Source: an uncultured Saprospiraceae bacterium
GTDB lineage: Bacteria; Bacteroidota; Bacteroidia; Chitinophagales; Saprospiraceae
Reading direction: 5' to 3'
NCBI GenBank assembly: GCA_937950315.1
Contig: CALFDU010000040.1
Location: forward strand, 1 to 64,000
Length of the DNA stretch: 64,000 nt
Positions within the stretch are counted from its first letter, which is position 1; the number at the start of each line of letters is the position of its first letter. Shown here piece after piece: positions 25,800 through 34,655 of this stretch. The notes beneath the pieces are model-generated. The model was not told where the DNA came from. It saw only the letters and a program-made list of their open reading frames with translations, and did no database searches. Both the position numbers and the translations under genes were made by a program.

Positions 25800-26993
25800 T
25801 TATCTATAAAAATAGAAAGGATATATTTCTCCTTTCTCAAAGGTATTTTTTCCTCTTGGCAATTCTATGATTGCATCTGCTTCGACAAGATTGGCGAGGT
25901 CACCCGAGCCATTTCCTTTTTGTGGGTGCGCAATAACCTGACCTTCATCATTGTAAGAAATTTTCACTTCAAGAAAGTAGGTGAGGTCCGGTTTGAAATT
26001 TACTTCGTTGCCTAGCTTGGCATACATTGGCTTTCTGAGATTGATGCCCATTGAGAAACCTAACCAATCAACAAAATATCTATGCATGCACACAAAGGAC
26101 GATACAGGGTTGCCAGGGAAGGCAAATATTTTGCATTGTTTGTATGTGCCAAACCAAAATGGTTTGCCTGGTCTTTGTGTAATTTTGTGAAACAACTTCT
26201 CTGCACCTAGTTCTGCTAGTACCTTTGGCAGAAAGTCGAATTTTCCTTTTGACACTCCACCACTGAGTATTACTAAGTCATATTCCTTAAGATACTGTCC
26301 AAGTTTTTCTTTGATGGCTTCTTCCTCATCAATGAGGTGATCTTGATCACACTTGATGTTGAGCGAATGTAAGACTGTGATTATTCGATATACATTTGAT
26401 CTTCTGATTTGATGCTTCAAAGGAGTCGTGTTGATTGGCACCAATTCGTTGCCCGTGGAAATGACCATGGCTGTCGGAAGTTTGGCAACTACAATTTCTG
26501 CCTTACCAATACTTGCCGCGAGTCCAATTTCTGCAGAGGAGATGATGGTGTTTTTTTTGGCAACACATTCACCATTTTTTCTGTCTGATCCTTTAAAGTG
26601 AACATTCTGTTGGTTATTGACTGTGTCTACGATTAGATTGGCATAACCGTCTGTCAATTCTAAATCTTCATATCTGATGACCGTATCGCTTCCTTTTGGA
26701 AGAATGCTTCCAGTCATTACTTCAAGACAGGCATGTGCTTCTTTCAATTCTTTTTGTGGATCACCAGCCGCGGCAATGGCCTCGATTTTAAAATTTCTCG
26801 TGCCGCTGGCAAAGTCTTTAAATCTGATGGCAATACCATCCATGGTCACACGGTGATAAGGAGGAAGATCTCTATCGGTAAACCATTCTTCTTTCAATAT
26901 TCTTCCCATTGCTTGGGAAAGGGGGATAGATTCTGTACCATAATCGCCCGTGTTGTTTCTAAAGATTTCAATTGCTTCTTCTACATTTATCAT
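25800..26993 (-). CDS. moeA: Molybdopterin molybdenumtransferase
   Basis: Inserts molybdate into adenylylated molybdopterin. It has 397 residues, with the family motifs PxYxxxxMDG-like PPYHRVTMDGIA near residue 43, a TGSILP segment near 92, the Mo-insertion region STGNEL near 186, a GGVSKG segment near 258, and PGNPVSSF near 310. The stop is convergent with mobA across 22 nt. It overlaps moaA by 1 nt on the minus strand, so moaA-moeA are coupled. No separate MogA/MoaB adenylyltransferase was found in the window. Confidence 0.95.
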   Translation of the reverse strand: MINVEEAIEIFRNNTGDYGTESIPLSQAMGRILKEEWFTDRDLPPYHRVTMDGIAIRFKDFASGTRNFKIEAIAAAGDPQKELKEAHACLEVMTGSILPKGSDTVIRYEDLELTDGYANLIVDTVNNQQNVHFKGSDRKNGECVAKKNTIISSAEIGLAASIGKAEIVVAKLPTAMVISTGNELVPINTTPLKHQIRRSNVYRIITVLHSLNIKCDQDHLIDEEEAIKEKLGQYLKEYDLVILSGGVSKGKFDFLPKVLAELGAEKLFHKITQRPGKPFWFGTYKQCKIFAFPGNPVSSFVCMHRYFVDWLGFSMGINLRKPMYAKLGNEVNFKPDLTYFLEVKISYNDEGQVIAHPQKGNGSGDLANLVEADAIIELPRGKNTFEKGEIYPFYFYR

Positions 26994-27988
26994 TATCCTC
27001 CTATTGTGGTCATCGATTCAGTTACATTGGGTGATTTGGTTCTTTTTGCTTCGGCTTCGAAGCCATCTTTGTATTTTTGTCCGACTGCTTCTATGACAGC
27101 CTCTTTGATTTGTTCGTCGGTTGCTTCTGCTCTTATCAAGTCTCTGATGTTGAAAATTCCTTCATCGTAGAGACAGGTTTTGATGATTCCTTTTGGAGTT
27201 AATCGCAATCGGTTGCAAGTGCCACAGAAAGTCCTAGAGTACGCTGGAATAATTCCAAAAGAACCTTTGTGTCCAGGAATTTGATAATTCAACGAAGTAG
27301 AATTCTTTTCATCCTGAAGTTTGGTGGCCTTACCATAATGTGATTCAATATGACTTAATATTTTTTTGTAATCCCATTCTAGTTTTTGGTAGTTGGCTCC
27401 TGTGCCATTGAACGGCATTTCTTCTATAAATCTGACCGAGATGTCTTTTTCTTTTGTGAGGCCGACCATTGGGTTTAGGTCTTCGATGTTTCTGTCTTTG
27501 ATGACCACTGCATTAAGTTTCAAATTGACGTCTCTTTTGGACATTTCCTCAAAGCAATTCCATACTTTTTCAAAGTAATCTCTTCTGGTAATGTCGAAGA
27601 AACGATCTTTGTCGATAGAGTCAATACTTAAGTTGTAACTTTTGACACCATAGGAAATTAATTCGTCTAGGTGATTGAGTGTTTGGGTGCCGTTGGTGGT
27701 GATTGCAATTTTATTGATTCCTTCGATCATGCTCAATTGCTTGATGAAGTACATGATGTTTTTTCTAAGGAATGGTTCGCCACCAGTAATTCTGACTTTC
27801 GATATGCCCATCTTACTCAAGATGTGGGCAGTTCTTAAAAGCTCTTCGTAGCTCATCAGTTTGTCTTGCTTCACAAAATCAATCCCCTCATTGGGCATAC
27901 AATAGAAACATCTAAGGTTGCACTTGTCAGTAACTGCGATTCTTATGTAGTCAATGACTCTTCCGTATTTGTCTTTTAGTTGTGTCAT
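26993..27988 (-). CDS. moaA: GTP 3',8-cyclase
   Basis: Radical SAM enzyme starting molybdopterin synthesis from GTP. In 331 residues the N-terminal cluster is held by Cys23, Cys27 and Cys30 (CNLRCFYC). The GTP-binding C-terminal cluster is in FCGTCNRLRL and a later TCLY. The C terminus ends in the Gly-Gly pair needed by MoaA. It overlaps the upstream xdhC-like gene by 4 nt in a minus-strand operon xdhC-moaA-moeA. Confidence 0.96.
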   Translation of the reverse strand: MTQLKDKYGRVIDYIRIAVTDKCNLRCFYCMPNEGIDFVKQDKLMSYEELLRTAHILSKMGISKVRITGGEPFLRKNIMYFIKQLSMIEGINKIAITTNGTQTLNHLDELISYGVKSYNLSIDSIDKDRFFDITRRDYFEKVWNCFEEMSKRDVNLKLNAVVIKDRNIEDLNPMVGLTKEKDISVRFIEEMPFNGTGANYQKLEWDYKKILSHIESHYGKATKLQDEKNSTSLNYQIPGHKGSFGIIPAYSRTFCGTCNRLRLTPKGIIKTCLYDEGIFNIRDLIRAEATDEQIKEAVIEAVGQKYKDGFEAEAKRTKSPNVTESMTTIGG

Positions 27989-29076
27989 TGTTCTCTTGGG
28001 TGAATGGCTCCTTCTTTGAGTTTCAAAAATAGGCCTTTTTTGTTTCTAAATACAGCTATGATTTCAGATGCTATAGATAGTGATATTTCCTCTGGTGTCT
28101 CAGCACCGATTTCTAAGCCAGTCGGACTGTGGATGAAGTTGATATTCTCTAAATCCAAATGTTTTAATTCCTTGTCCATTTTCAGAAACCGTTTTTTAGG
28201 TCCCAACATACCAATGTATGGAGGGTTGGTTTTTATGAAATGTTGGACAATCGTCATGTCCCATTTATAATCGTGAGACATCATGACTACTGCGGTGTAA
28301 TCATGGGTTTGTATTTTTTCGTGCTCTTCAAAAGGAATGACCTTATCTACTTTTTTGACCAGTTCTTTTGCTAATTTTTTCATCCTTCCGACGACCCAGA
28401 TATCCCAGCCCAATGTGTTGGCCACACTTGCCATTGCGTTGACATCGTAATTGTCTCCTACGATGATCAATCTAGTTTCGGGTCTGACGAACTCCAGGAG
28501 TACTTTTAAATCTCCTTCATCGGATTTCAAATCAAAAATTCTTGGCGATTTTTTGGCAATGGTAGTTTGAATGGCTTCATTCAAACTACCATTATCAATA
28601 TTCAGAAAATTGAAATCTGGTTTGGTGTAATCCAACACTTGACTTTTGGCAAGATATTGACTGTCTTTGGATATGACCTTAGCGATGATTGATGGTTCTT
28701 CGTAATGAAGGATCGATCGTAAAACTTCAATCTCATTGTTTGGGTCATTTGGGTCGATGGGTGTAAGAAGAACTTCAATTCTACCATTGCAACCTAAACC
28801 CACACCGATCTGTGAAGAGTCGTCTTCCATGGTATCATACACGATGATGGCAGACTCATTTTTATAGATGGCATTCAATGATTTTTTAAGAGCGTCTCCT
28901 TCAAGACATCCACCACTGATTCCTCCTGTCCACATTCCGGTACTCTTGACGAGCATCCTTGCTCCTATGCGTCTATATGCCGATTCTTCCACACTGACTA
29001 CAGAAGCAAGTGCCACTTTTATCGTACTATGATCAATAGAATCATATTCCGAGATTATTTTTCTTATTTCTAGCAT
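27985..29076 (-). CDS. XdhC/CoxI-family molybdenum cofactor maturation protein, second copy
   Basis: A 363-residue XdhC-family protein lacking the YHS tail of the cox-operon copy. The N-terminal domain has GGISGGCLEGDA near residue 56. The Rossmann-like domain carries LIIVGDNYDVNAMASVAN near 205. A C-terminal segment reads GLEIGAETPEEISLSIASE, typical of the family. CoxF and CoxI of Oligotropha are also two XdhC-like proteins, so this may play the CoxI part. It is first in the minus-strand operon with moaA and moeA, divergent from the TauE/SafE gene. Confidence 0.88.
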   Translation of the reverse strand: MLEIRKIISEYDSIDHSTIKVALASVVSVEESAYRRIGARMLVKSTGMWTGGISGGCLEGDALKKSLNAIYKNESAIIVYDTMEDDSSQIGVGLGCNGRIEVLLTPIDPNDPNNEIEVLRSILHYEEPSIIAKVISKDSQYLAKSQVLDYTKPDFNFLNIDNGSLNEAIQTTIAKKSPRIFDLKSDEGDLKVLLEFVRPETRLIIVGDNYDVNAMASVANTLGWDIWVVGRMKKLAKELVKKVDKVIPFEEHEKIQTHDYTAVVMMSHDYKWDMTIVQHFIKTNPPYIGMLGPKKRFLKMDKELKHLDLENINFIHSPTGLEIGAETPEEISLSIASEIIAVFRNKKGLFLKLKEGAIHPREQ

Positions 29077-29103
29077 TGGATAAGAAATATACTAATAATA
29101 CCT

Positions 29104-29111
29104 TACCTTTC
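29104..29111 (+). promoter_or_regulatory. Possible -7 element of the TauE/SafE gene
   Basis: TACCTTTC differs from TAnnTTTG at the last base only and ends exactly 4 nt before the ATG at 29116. The spacing matches four perfect examples elsewhere in the window. Confidence 0.3.
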
Positions 29112-29115
29112 TCAT

Positions 29116-29862
29116 ATGGTTGGCTATGAAATTTCGTTCTATTTTTTCTTCATTGCAATGGTGTATTCTTCCGTTGGGTTTGGAGGTGGATCGAGTTATT
29201 TGGCCTTAATGGCCATTTTTGGTGTAGACTTCCAAGTTTTGAAGATTATTGCCTTGTTGTGTAACATAACGGTTGTGTCTGGCGGCGTGTATTGGTTTTG
29301 GAAAAGGGGATTTTTGGATTGGAAAAAGGTCCTTCCGCTGACATTGTTAAGTATACCTCTTGCTTTTTTAGGAGGCAGTATTCAACTTACCGAAAGAATC
29401 TTTTTCTTGGTGGCAGGTGCAGCATTGATATTGGCGGGAATACTTGTTTTGGTACAAAAGCAAGTACAAAACCAAAGTAAAGTAGAAAGGTCAGGTTCGG
29501 CAACAATAAATATGGCTGTAGGAGGTGGTATTGGTTTTTTGTCTGGCTTGATAGGGATTGGCGGTGGTATATTTCTTTCACCTTTTTTGCATTTGATAAG
29601 ATGGGATAAGGTTAAAGTGATCGCAGGCACGGCAAGTTTTTTTATTTTAGTAAATTCAATGGCAGGATTGGCAGGTCAATTATCCCAGGGTAATGCAATT
29701 CAAGATTGGAAGCCTGTACTTGTTTTGATATTTGCAGTATTGGTGGGAGGACAAATAGGCTCAAGATGGGGTTCAGGAAAATTGTCTCCACAAAAGGTAA
29801 GGATGGTTACAGCTGTTCTTGTATTATTTGTTGGAATAAGAATTTTTGTAAAATATTTATAA
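29116..29862 (+). CDS. TauE/SafE (TSUP) family membrane permease
   Basis: A 248-residue polytopic protein with about eight hydrophobic helices. It has the inverted-repeat glycine motifs of the family (SVGFGGGSSYLAL near 19-31 and SGLIGIGGGIFLSP near 141-154). TSUP members move sulfite, organosulfonates or other small sulfur anions. It begins an apparent operon with moaD and moaE (1 nt gap), so it may supply or remove a sulfur or oxyanion compound linked to molybdenum cofactor work; the substrate is not predictable. Confidence 0.88.
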   Translation: MVGYEISFYFFFIAMVYSSVGFGGGSSYLALMAIFGVDFQVLKIIALLCNITVVSGGVYWFWKRGFLDWKKVLPLTLLSIPLAFLGGSIQLTERIFFLVAGAALILAGILVLVQKQVQNQSKVERSGSATINMAVGGGIGFLSGLIGIGGGIFLSPFLHLIRWDKVKVIAGTASFFILVNSMAGLAGQLSQGNAIQDWKPVLVLIFAVLVGGQIGSRWGSGKLSPQKVRMVTAVLVLFVGIRIFVKYL

Positions 29863-29863
29863 G

Positions 29864-30103
29864 ATGAAATTGAAGATTGTAGCATTTGGGATAGCGAAAG
29901 AAATCATGGATGGAAAAACTCATGAGCTTGAGCTTGAAGCATCGACGATAGGCGAATTAAAGAAATATCTTTGTGAAGAATATGGCGATTTTCAAAAACT
30001 GAATTCTTTGGCCTTTGCGGTCAATGAAGAATATCAAGATGGAACATATGTGCTATCCGAAAATGATGAAGTGGTTTTAATACCGCCTGTGGCTGGTGGG
30101 TAA
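29864..30103 (+). CDS. moaD: Molybdopterin synthase sulfur carrier subunit
   Basis: Ubiquitin-like 79-residue protein carrying sulfur as a C-terminal thiocarboxylate. The C-terminal Gly-Gly (PPVAGG) is present and the beta-grasp pattern is clear. It is adenylylated by MoeB, encoded at 34656-35819, and works with MoaE directly downstream. Confidence 0.95.
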   Translation: MKLKIVAFGIAKEIMDGKTHELELEASTIGELKKYLCEEYGDFQKLNSLAFAVNEEYQDGTYVLSENDEVVLIPPVAGG

Positions 30104-30113
30104 AAGAGAAAGA

Positions 30114-30530
30114 ATGATCGATGTAATAATATCAGAAGAAACGTTGGATCCATTGAAATGTGCTCAGCTTGCTCAGCATCCTGCTACTGGAGGTACTGTT
30201 CAATTTATTGGAACCGTCAGAAATAATACCAAGGGCAAAAATGTAGTGCGTTTAGAATTTGAAGCATTCAAGAGTATGGCTGTATCTGAGATGGAAAAAA
30301 TTGCTCAACAAGTAGTGAAAAATTGGGGTGCTTATGCCGTTGTGATTCATCATCGGGTTGGTGTTTTGGCTATTGAAGATATTGCAGTCATTATTACGGT
30401 GGCTACTCCTCATAGAAAAGCAGCTTTTGAGGCATGCGAATATGCAATTGATACTTTAAAGCAAACCGTACCCATCTGGAAGAAAGAAATATTTGAAGAT
30501 GGTGAGGTATGGGTGGCAGCACATCCTTAG
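30114..30530 (+). CDS. moaE: Molybdopterin synthase catalytic subunit
   Basis: Converts cPMP to molybdopterin with MoaD. From the ATG at 30114 it has 138 residues. Diagnostic parts are GTVRNNTKG near residue 33, a HHRVG segment, and the Lys-containing PIWKKE near the end. A GTG at 30096, inside the moaD stop region, would add six residues and cannot be excluded, but the ATG gives the usual N terminus. Confidence 0.94.
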   Translation: MIDVIISEETLDPLKCAQLAQHPATGGTVQFIGTVRNNTKGKNVVRLEFEAFKSMAVSEMEKIAQQVVKNWGAYAVVIHHRVGVLAIEDIAVIITVATPHRKAAFEACEYAIDTLKQTVPIWKKEIFEDGEVWVAAHP

Positions 30531-30570
30531 TTTATTTCTGTATTGATAGAATTTCCATTAAACCAAATTG

Positions 30571-30578
30571 TATTTTTG
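30571..30578 (+). promoter_or_regulatory. -7 promoter element upstream of the small exported protein
   Basis: TATTTTTG matches TAnnTTTG, 31 nt upstream of the ATG at 30610. An upstream TTG (30543-30545) is 25 nt away, a little far for a -33 element. Its presence excludes an upstream in-frame start at 30568. Confidence 0.45.
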
Positions 30579-30609
30579 CAGTCTTACAACTTTAATTCTA
30601 AAACGAAAA

Positions 30610-31053
30610 ATGAAATTTTTATTTGCTAGTTTGTTTCTGTTGGCTTCCATCTCTCATGATATTCAAGTTGCCTACTTTAAGATTTATGAAAAAGGTGATC
30701 AACTAGTCGTGGATTTTGTCTTCGAAAGAGAAGATCTGCTAGAGGCTTTGGGGCAAAAACAATCTGACTTAGAGGATGCACATATCCATTCTTACCTAGA
30801 GGAAAAATTTGCCGTAAGGATCAATGGCAAACGAATAGAAATTGGTTTTAACTATATAGATGTCAAGGAAAAACATGTCCATTTGAGCGGAAGCTTGATG
30901 GGAAAAATGGAAACGATTAACACCATCGAAATTGACAATCATTGTCTCTTAGATATTTATAAGCACTCCAACATTGTTGAGTTGAGACTGTTTGATCAGG
31001 AACGCGATTTTCTGATGAATGCTGAAAGAACCAATATCAAAATCAATTATTAA
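30610..31053 (+). CDS. Small exported protein, DUF6702-like
   Basis: A 147-residue protein with an N-terminal hydrophobic signal (residues 1-15, MKFLFASLFLLASIS) followed by SHDIQVAYFKI. The alternating beta-strand pattern, a central charged helix and a late HVHLSG strand resemble the Bacteroidota exported DUF6702 family, whose members start with a conserved His after the signal; this match is from memory and not tested. Function unknown. It lies 8 nt upstream of the sulfatase-like gene and may be cotranscribed. Confidence 0.65.
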   Translation: MKFLFASLFLLASISHDIQVAYFKIYEKGDQLVVDFVFEREDLLEALGQKQSDLEDAHIHSYLEEKFAVRINGKRIEIGFNYIDVKEKHVHLSGSLMGKMETINTIEIDNHCLLDIYKHSNIVELRLFDQERDFLMNAERTNIKINY

Positions 31054-31061
31054 TTATTCAC

Positions 31062-33647
31062 ATGAAGAAGTATTTTCTTTTACTTATTGTTTTTGTACAG
31101 ACCAATATTTTTCTGACTGCACAGACGCAACCCAATATTCTTTTGATCATTGCAGATGATATGGGAATCGATGCCATTGAAGGTTTTGAGCTAGAAGGCC
31201 TCAACTTTGCCAATACACCAAATCTGACTGCTTTGATGGAAGAAGGGGTGGTTTATAAAAATTTTTGGTCATCACCCTTATGCACAGCAACACGCTCAAA
31301 TCTCATGAGTGGAAAATACGGAGTGAAAACAGGAGTGATGCAAGTGCCTGGAAATCTAGATCTCGAACACGAATCAATATTTAATTATTTGGATAGAGTA
31401 ACGGACAATGCGTATGCGTCTGCAGTGATTGGAAAATGGCATATTTCAAATCCAGTGAATTTTGATCATCCATTTGAACATGGTGTTGATCACTTTGAAG
31501 GAATAATGACTGGAGGGATTAATGATTATTATAATTGGAATAAAATTGAAAATGGTGAGTCGACAGAAATAAATGAATACATCACCACGCACTTGACGAA
31601 TGCCGCAATTGATTGGATTGATGGTCAAGATCAACCTTGGTTTATGTGGTTGGCACACATTGCACCACATAATCCATTTCAAGTTCCGCCTGATGATTTG
31701 TATACAGTCAATAATCCAACAACCAACCGACAAATTTACAATGCGAGCATCGAAGCTCTTGATCACGAAATTGGCAGATTGCTTGAAAGCTTGGATGAAG
31801 AAACGAGAGACAATACAGTTGTAATTTTTATGGGTGATAACGGAACACCCAATAGTGTGCTTGCTGGCTATCAAAACCAACATGGTAAAGGGTCGCTGTA
31901 TGAAGGAGGAATCAGAGTACCTTTGATCATCAGTGGCAATGGTGTTTCTCGGATGGGTGAAGAAGAGTTGGGTTTGACTCAAGTCAATGACCTTTATGCG
32001 ACGATTATTGAAACTTGTGCAAACGATTTGCCTGGTGGAATACACAATAGTTATAGTATCAAATCTTCCTTTGTTCAAGAAAATGGGATTGAGAGAAATT
32101 ATATTTATTCTGATGTGATTGATAATGGCGTTCAAGAATGGACCATAAGAAATGATGAATATAAGTTGATCTTGGATGATAACGGGACGAGGGAATTTTA
32201 TAGAGTGGTAGATGATATTTTTGAAGAAGATGACTTGATGTTGAATTTGAATCCTACGGAAGAAGCGATTATGCTTGAATTGGAAGAAGAGGCAGCTGTG
32301 ATTAGAAATGGTTGGTCGTGTCAAGATTTTATTCTTAATGGGAATGAAGTAATCATCGACGACTGTGACATGACAAGCGCCTGTGAAGAAATAGATGTAT
32401 TGAGTTTTGAAAATATTGGTTGTTGTGATTCGCCAGATGAGCCGAGTGTATACTATGAATATGAAGAAAACAACCTTAGACATATTTATTCCAATGGTTT
32501 TCCCAATCATGATTATTGTTATAATCCCAATAACATACCAGAACAATCTTATCATTATGTGAGGGTAAACAAGTCTCCGACGGTAAGTGATGAAATAACA
32601 TCCATTGTAAGAGCGAATGGTCGACCTGCAAGACATTTTGGAGTAGCCCTTAATGGAGTTTATCTTTCACCTGCTCCGGGTACGCCTTTTATTTATGTTA
32701 ATAAAAATACGGGTGAGTTTAACTGGGATTGGGTTTTTGAACCGCTGAATAATCAAGGAGATGAAGTCGGTCAAGTCAGACTTGACTGTGCAACTGCGCA
32801 TACCAATGCCAATGGCTACCACTATCATGGTGAGATGCATGAATACTTGGAAAGCGAGATGCCAGGGATTACTTCGGTTACCTCACTTGATGATCTGTAT
32901 CAGATAGGATGGGCATCGGACGGTTTTCCTATATTGTATAAATTTGGCCCTGATGCTGAAGGCAATGTCAGGGAATTGCAACCGAGTTACCGCCTCAAAA
33001 GTGGAGAGCGACCAGGTGATGGAATAGAAGCTCCATGCGGACCCTACACGGGAAAGTATACTGTCGATTATGAGTATGTGGAAGGCATGGGCGATCTAGA
33101 TGAATGTAATGGAATAGCAGCAGAAGTAGAATTGGAGACGGCTTTGGGATCTGAAACTTTTGGGTATTATTATTTGGTGACATCTACTTTCCCAGAAATT
33201 GGGAGGTGCTTAATGGGAGAAGTGAGTCTTGACTTTGAGAATTCTGCTGACCCAATTGTGGGCGTTGATAATGATGGAGATGGATTTCTTGCTGCATTTG
33301 AATGTAATGATAATGATTTTAATATCAATCCAAGTGCCATAGATATTCCCAACAATGGAATTGATGAAAATTGTGATGGTGTGGATTTGATTACTTCTGT
33401 ACATGAACTTGCGTTGAATTCTGTGAACATATACCCCAATCCAGTTACTGATCTTATTAATATTGACATAGATGGTCAGATCAATTTTAAAGCCAATTTA
33501 TATAACTCTGAGGGAAAATTGGTCTTAACTGCCACCAATAAAAAGCAACTAAAATTAATTGGAATTGCGCAAGGGTTGTATCTTCTTGAGATATTGGATA
33601 TCAAGTCTGGAGAGAAAATAAGTAAGCGGGTTGTTGTATCTTGGTAG
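31062..33647 (+). CDS. Secreted sulfatase fused to YHYH and MopE-like domains, T9SS sorted
   Basis: An 861-residue exported protein. Its signal peptide spans residues 1-20. The sulfatase domain (about 24-400) has metal ligands ADDMG at 31-35 and formylglycine site CTATR with Cys74, which fits C-x-A-x-R. A ~100-residue Cys-containing linker follows. The YHYH domain (about 500-690) contains GYHYHGEMHEYL. A MopE-type metal-binding unit (about 735-780) has DGDGFLAAFECNDND and GIDENCDG. A type IX sorting domain (YPNPVTDL to VVVSW) ends the protein. Likely acts on sulfated polysaccharides outside the cell. No sulfatase-maturating enzyme is in the window. Confidence 0.85.
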   Translation: MKKYFLLLIVFVQTNIFLTAQTQPNILLIIADDMGIDAIEGFELEGLNFANTPNLTALMEEGVVYKNFWSSPLCTATRSNLMSGKYGVKTGVMQVPGNLDLEHESIFNYLDRVTDNAYASAVIGKWHISNPVNFDHPFEHGVDHFEGIMTGGINDYYNWNKIENGESTEINEYITTHLTNAAIDWIDGQDQPWFMWLAHIAPHNPFQVPPDDLYTVNNPTTNRQIYNASIEALDHEIGRLLESLDEETRDNTVVIFMGDNGTPNSVLAGYQNQHGKGSLYEGGIRVPLIISGNGVSRMGEEELGLTQVNDLYATIIETCANDLPGGIHNSYSIKSSFVQENGIERNYIYSDVIDNGVQEWTIRNDEYKLILDDNGTREFYRVVDDIFEEDDLMLNLNPTEEAIMLELEEEAAVIRNGWSCQDFILNGNEVIIDDCDMTSACEEIDVLSFENIGCCDSPDEPSVYYEYEENNLRHIYSNGFPNHDYCYNPNNIPEQSYHYVRVNKSPTVSDEITSIVRANGRPARHFGVALNGVYLSPAPGTPFIYVNKNTGEFNWDWVFEPLNNQGDEVGQVRLDCATAHTNANGYHYHGEMHEYLESEMPGITSVTSLDDLYQIGWASDGFPILYKFGPDAEGNVRELQPSYRLKSGERPGDGIEAPCGPYTGKYTVDYEYVEGMGDLDECNGIAAEVELETALGSETFGYYYLVTSTFPEIGRCLMGEVSLDFENSADPIVGVDNDGDGFLAAFECNDNDFNINPSAIDIPNNGIDENCDGVDLITSVHELALNSVNIYPNPVTDLINIDIDGQINFKANLYNSEGKLVLTATNKKQLKLIGIAQGLYLLEILDIKSGEKISKRVVVSW

Positions 33648-33673
33648 AATCAAACCAATTAAATATTTGTAGT

Positions 33674-34633
33674 ATGAAATTCAACTTTACGTTTGCCTTA
33701 ATATTATTGCTTATGGGTGTTTCTTTCTCACAGATAGATCCAGATATTTTTGGAAAGTTTGAAGGTCAGAAAATTGAGATTGATGGTTATCAAATTCATT
33801 TGGAAGTAAAAGGGGAAGGCGATCCCATTTTCTTTTTGCCAGGTGGTCCAGGGAATTCTCATGATTATATGCAAGGAAATTTTGGTCAATATCATACCAG
33901 TCATCAAGTAGTATTTTTTGATTGGTTGGGTAGAGGGTTGTCTGATGATGCAAAGGATGTTAGCGAGTATTCAGTCGAAGCAGATATTGAAATGATTGAG
34001 AAGCTGAGACTGCATTTAGGTTTGGGTAAAATATCATTGGTGGGGCATTCTTATGGGACTGTTCCGGCTCAGGGATATGCCATCAAGTATCCTGATCATG
34101 TTGATAAGATGGTATTGATCAATGGATTCCATAGTGGTGCTATGTGGCAAGCCAATTGCGATAGTTATAACCATTATGCCAAAACGCATTTTCCAGAGAA
34201 GTGGGTGGTTGTCGACTCTTTACGAGCATTGGGTTATCTGTCTACGGACAAGCCATTGCAAGATGTGTACGGAGATTTTCCTACGAAGTATATTTATTAC
34301 CACAATACTACCTTGAAACAAAATGTGCCATCAGAAAAATACAGAGGATGGGCTGGCGATGTATATGCGCAGATCATCGGACCGGATGGTGACTTTGATG
34401 TAAGTGGCAGTATGATCAATCAAGATTACAGAAGACATTTGAAAAATGTACGAGCGGAGACTCTTGTTATCGCCGGGAGATATGATGGCGTTTCTACACC
34501 AGAGTTTGCTGTGCAGTACAAAACATTTATGCCTCAAGCACAATTTGTGATGTTTGAAAAAAGTGCGCACAACCCATACCTAGAGGAACCCGAAAAGTTT
34601 TACGAATTGCTGAATAAATTTCTAAGCAAGTAG
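33674..34633 (+). CDS. Exported alpha/beta hydrolase (proline iminopeptidase-like)
   Basis: A 319-residue protein with a signal peptide (about 1-20, ending SFSQ). The catalytic Ser lies in GHSYG near residue 122. The oxyanion motif is PGGPGNSH near 58, and the acid and base are suggested by AGRYDG and KSAHNPYLEEP. Prolyl aminopeptidases and related esterases share this pattern; the substrate is uncertain. The start at 33674 is preferred over an ATG at 33641 because a signal peptide follows it. AATATTTG (33662-33669, one mismatch to the -7 consensus) ends 4 nt before this ATG. Confidence 0.85.
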   Translation: MKFNFTFALILLLMGVSFSQIDPDIFGKFEGQKIEIDGYQIHLEVKGEGDPIFFLPGGPGNSHDYMQGNFGQYHTSHQVVFFDWLGRGLSDDAKDVSEYSVEADIEMIEKLRLHLGLGKISLVGHSYGTVPAQGYAIKYPDHVDKMVLINGFHSGAMWQANCDSYNHYAKTHFPEKWVVVDSLRALGYLSTDKPLQDVYGDFPTKYIYYHNTTLKQNVPSEKYRGWAGDVYAQIIGPDGDFDVSGSMINQDYRRHLKNVRAETLVIAGRYDGVSTPEFAVQYKTFMPQAQFVMFEKSAHNPYLEEPEKFYELLNKFLSK

Positions 34634-34655
34634 GATAACCGTGCAGATTTAAGCT

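Noticed and set aside
31446-32636. A ~396-codon open frame on the minus strand inside the sulfatase gene
   Set aside because: It is antisense to a protein with clear domains. Its translation is Ile/Arg/Asn-rich with no motif, as expected from the complement of an AT-rich coding strand.
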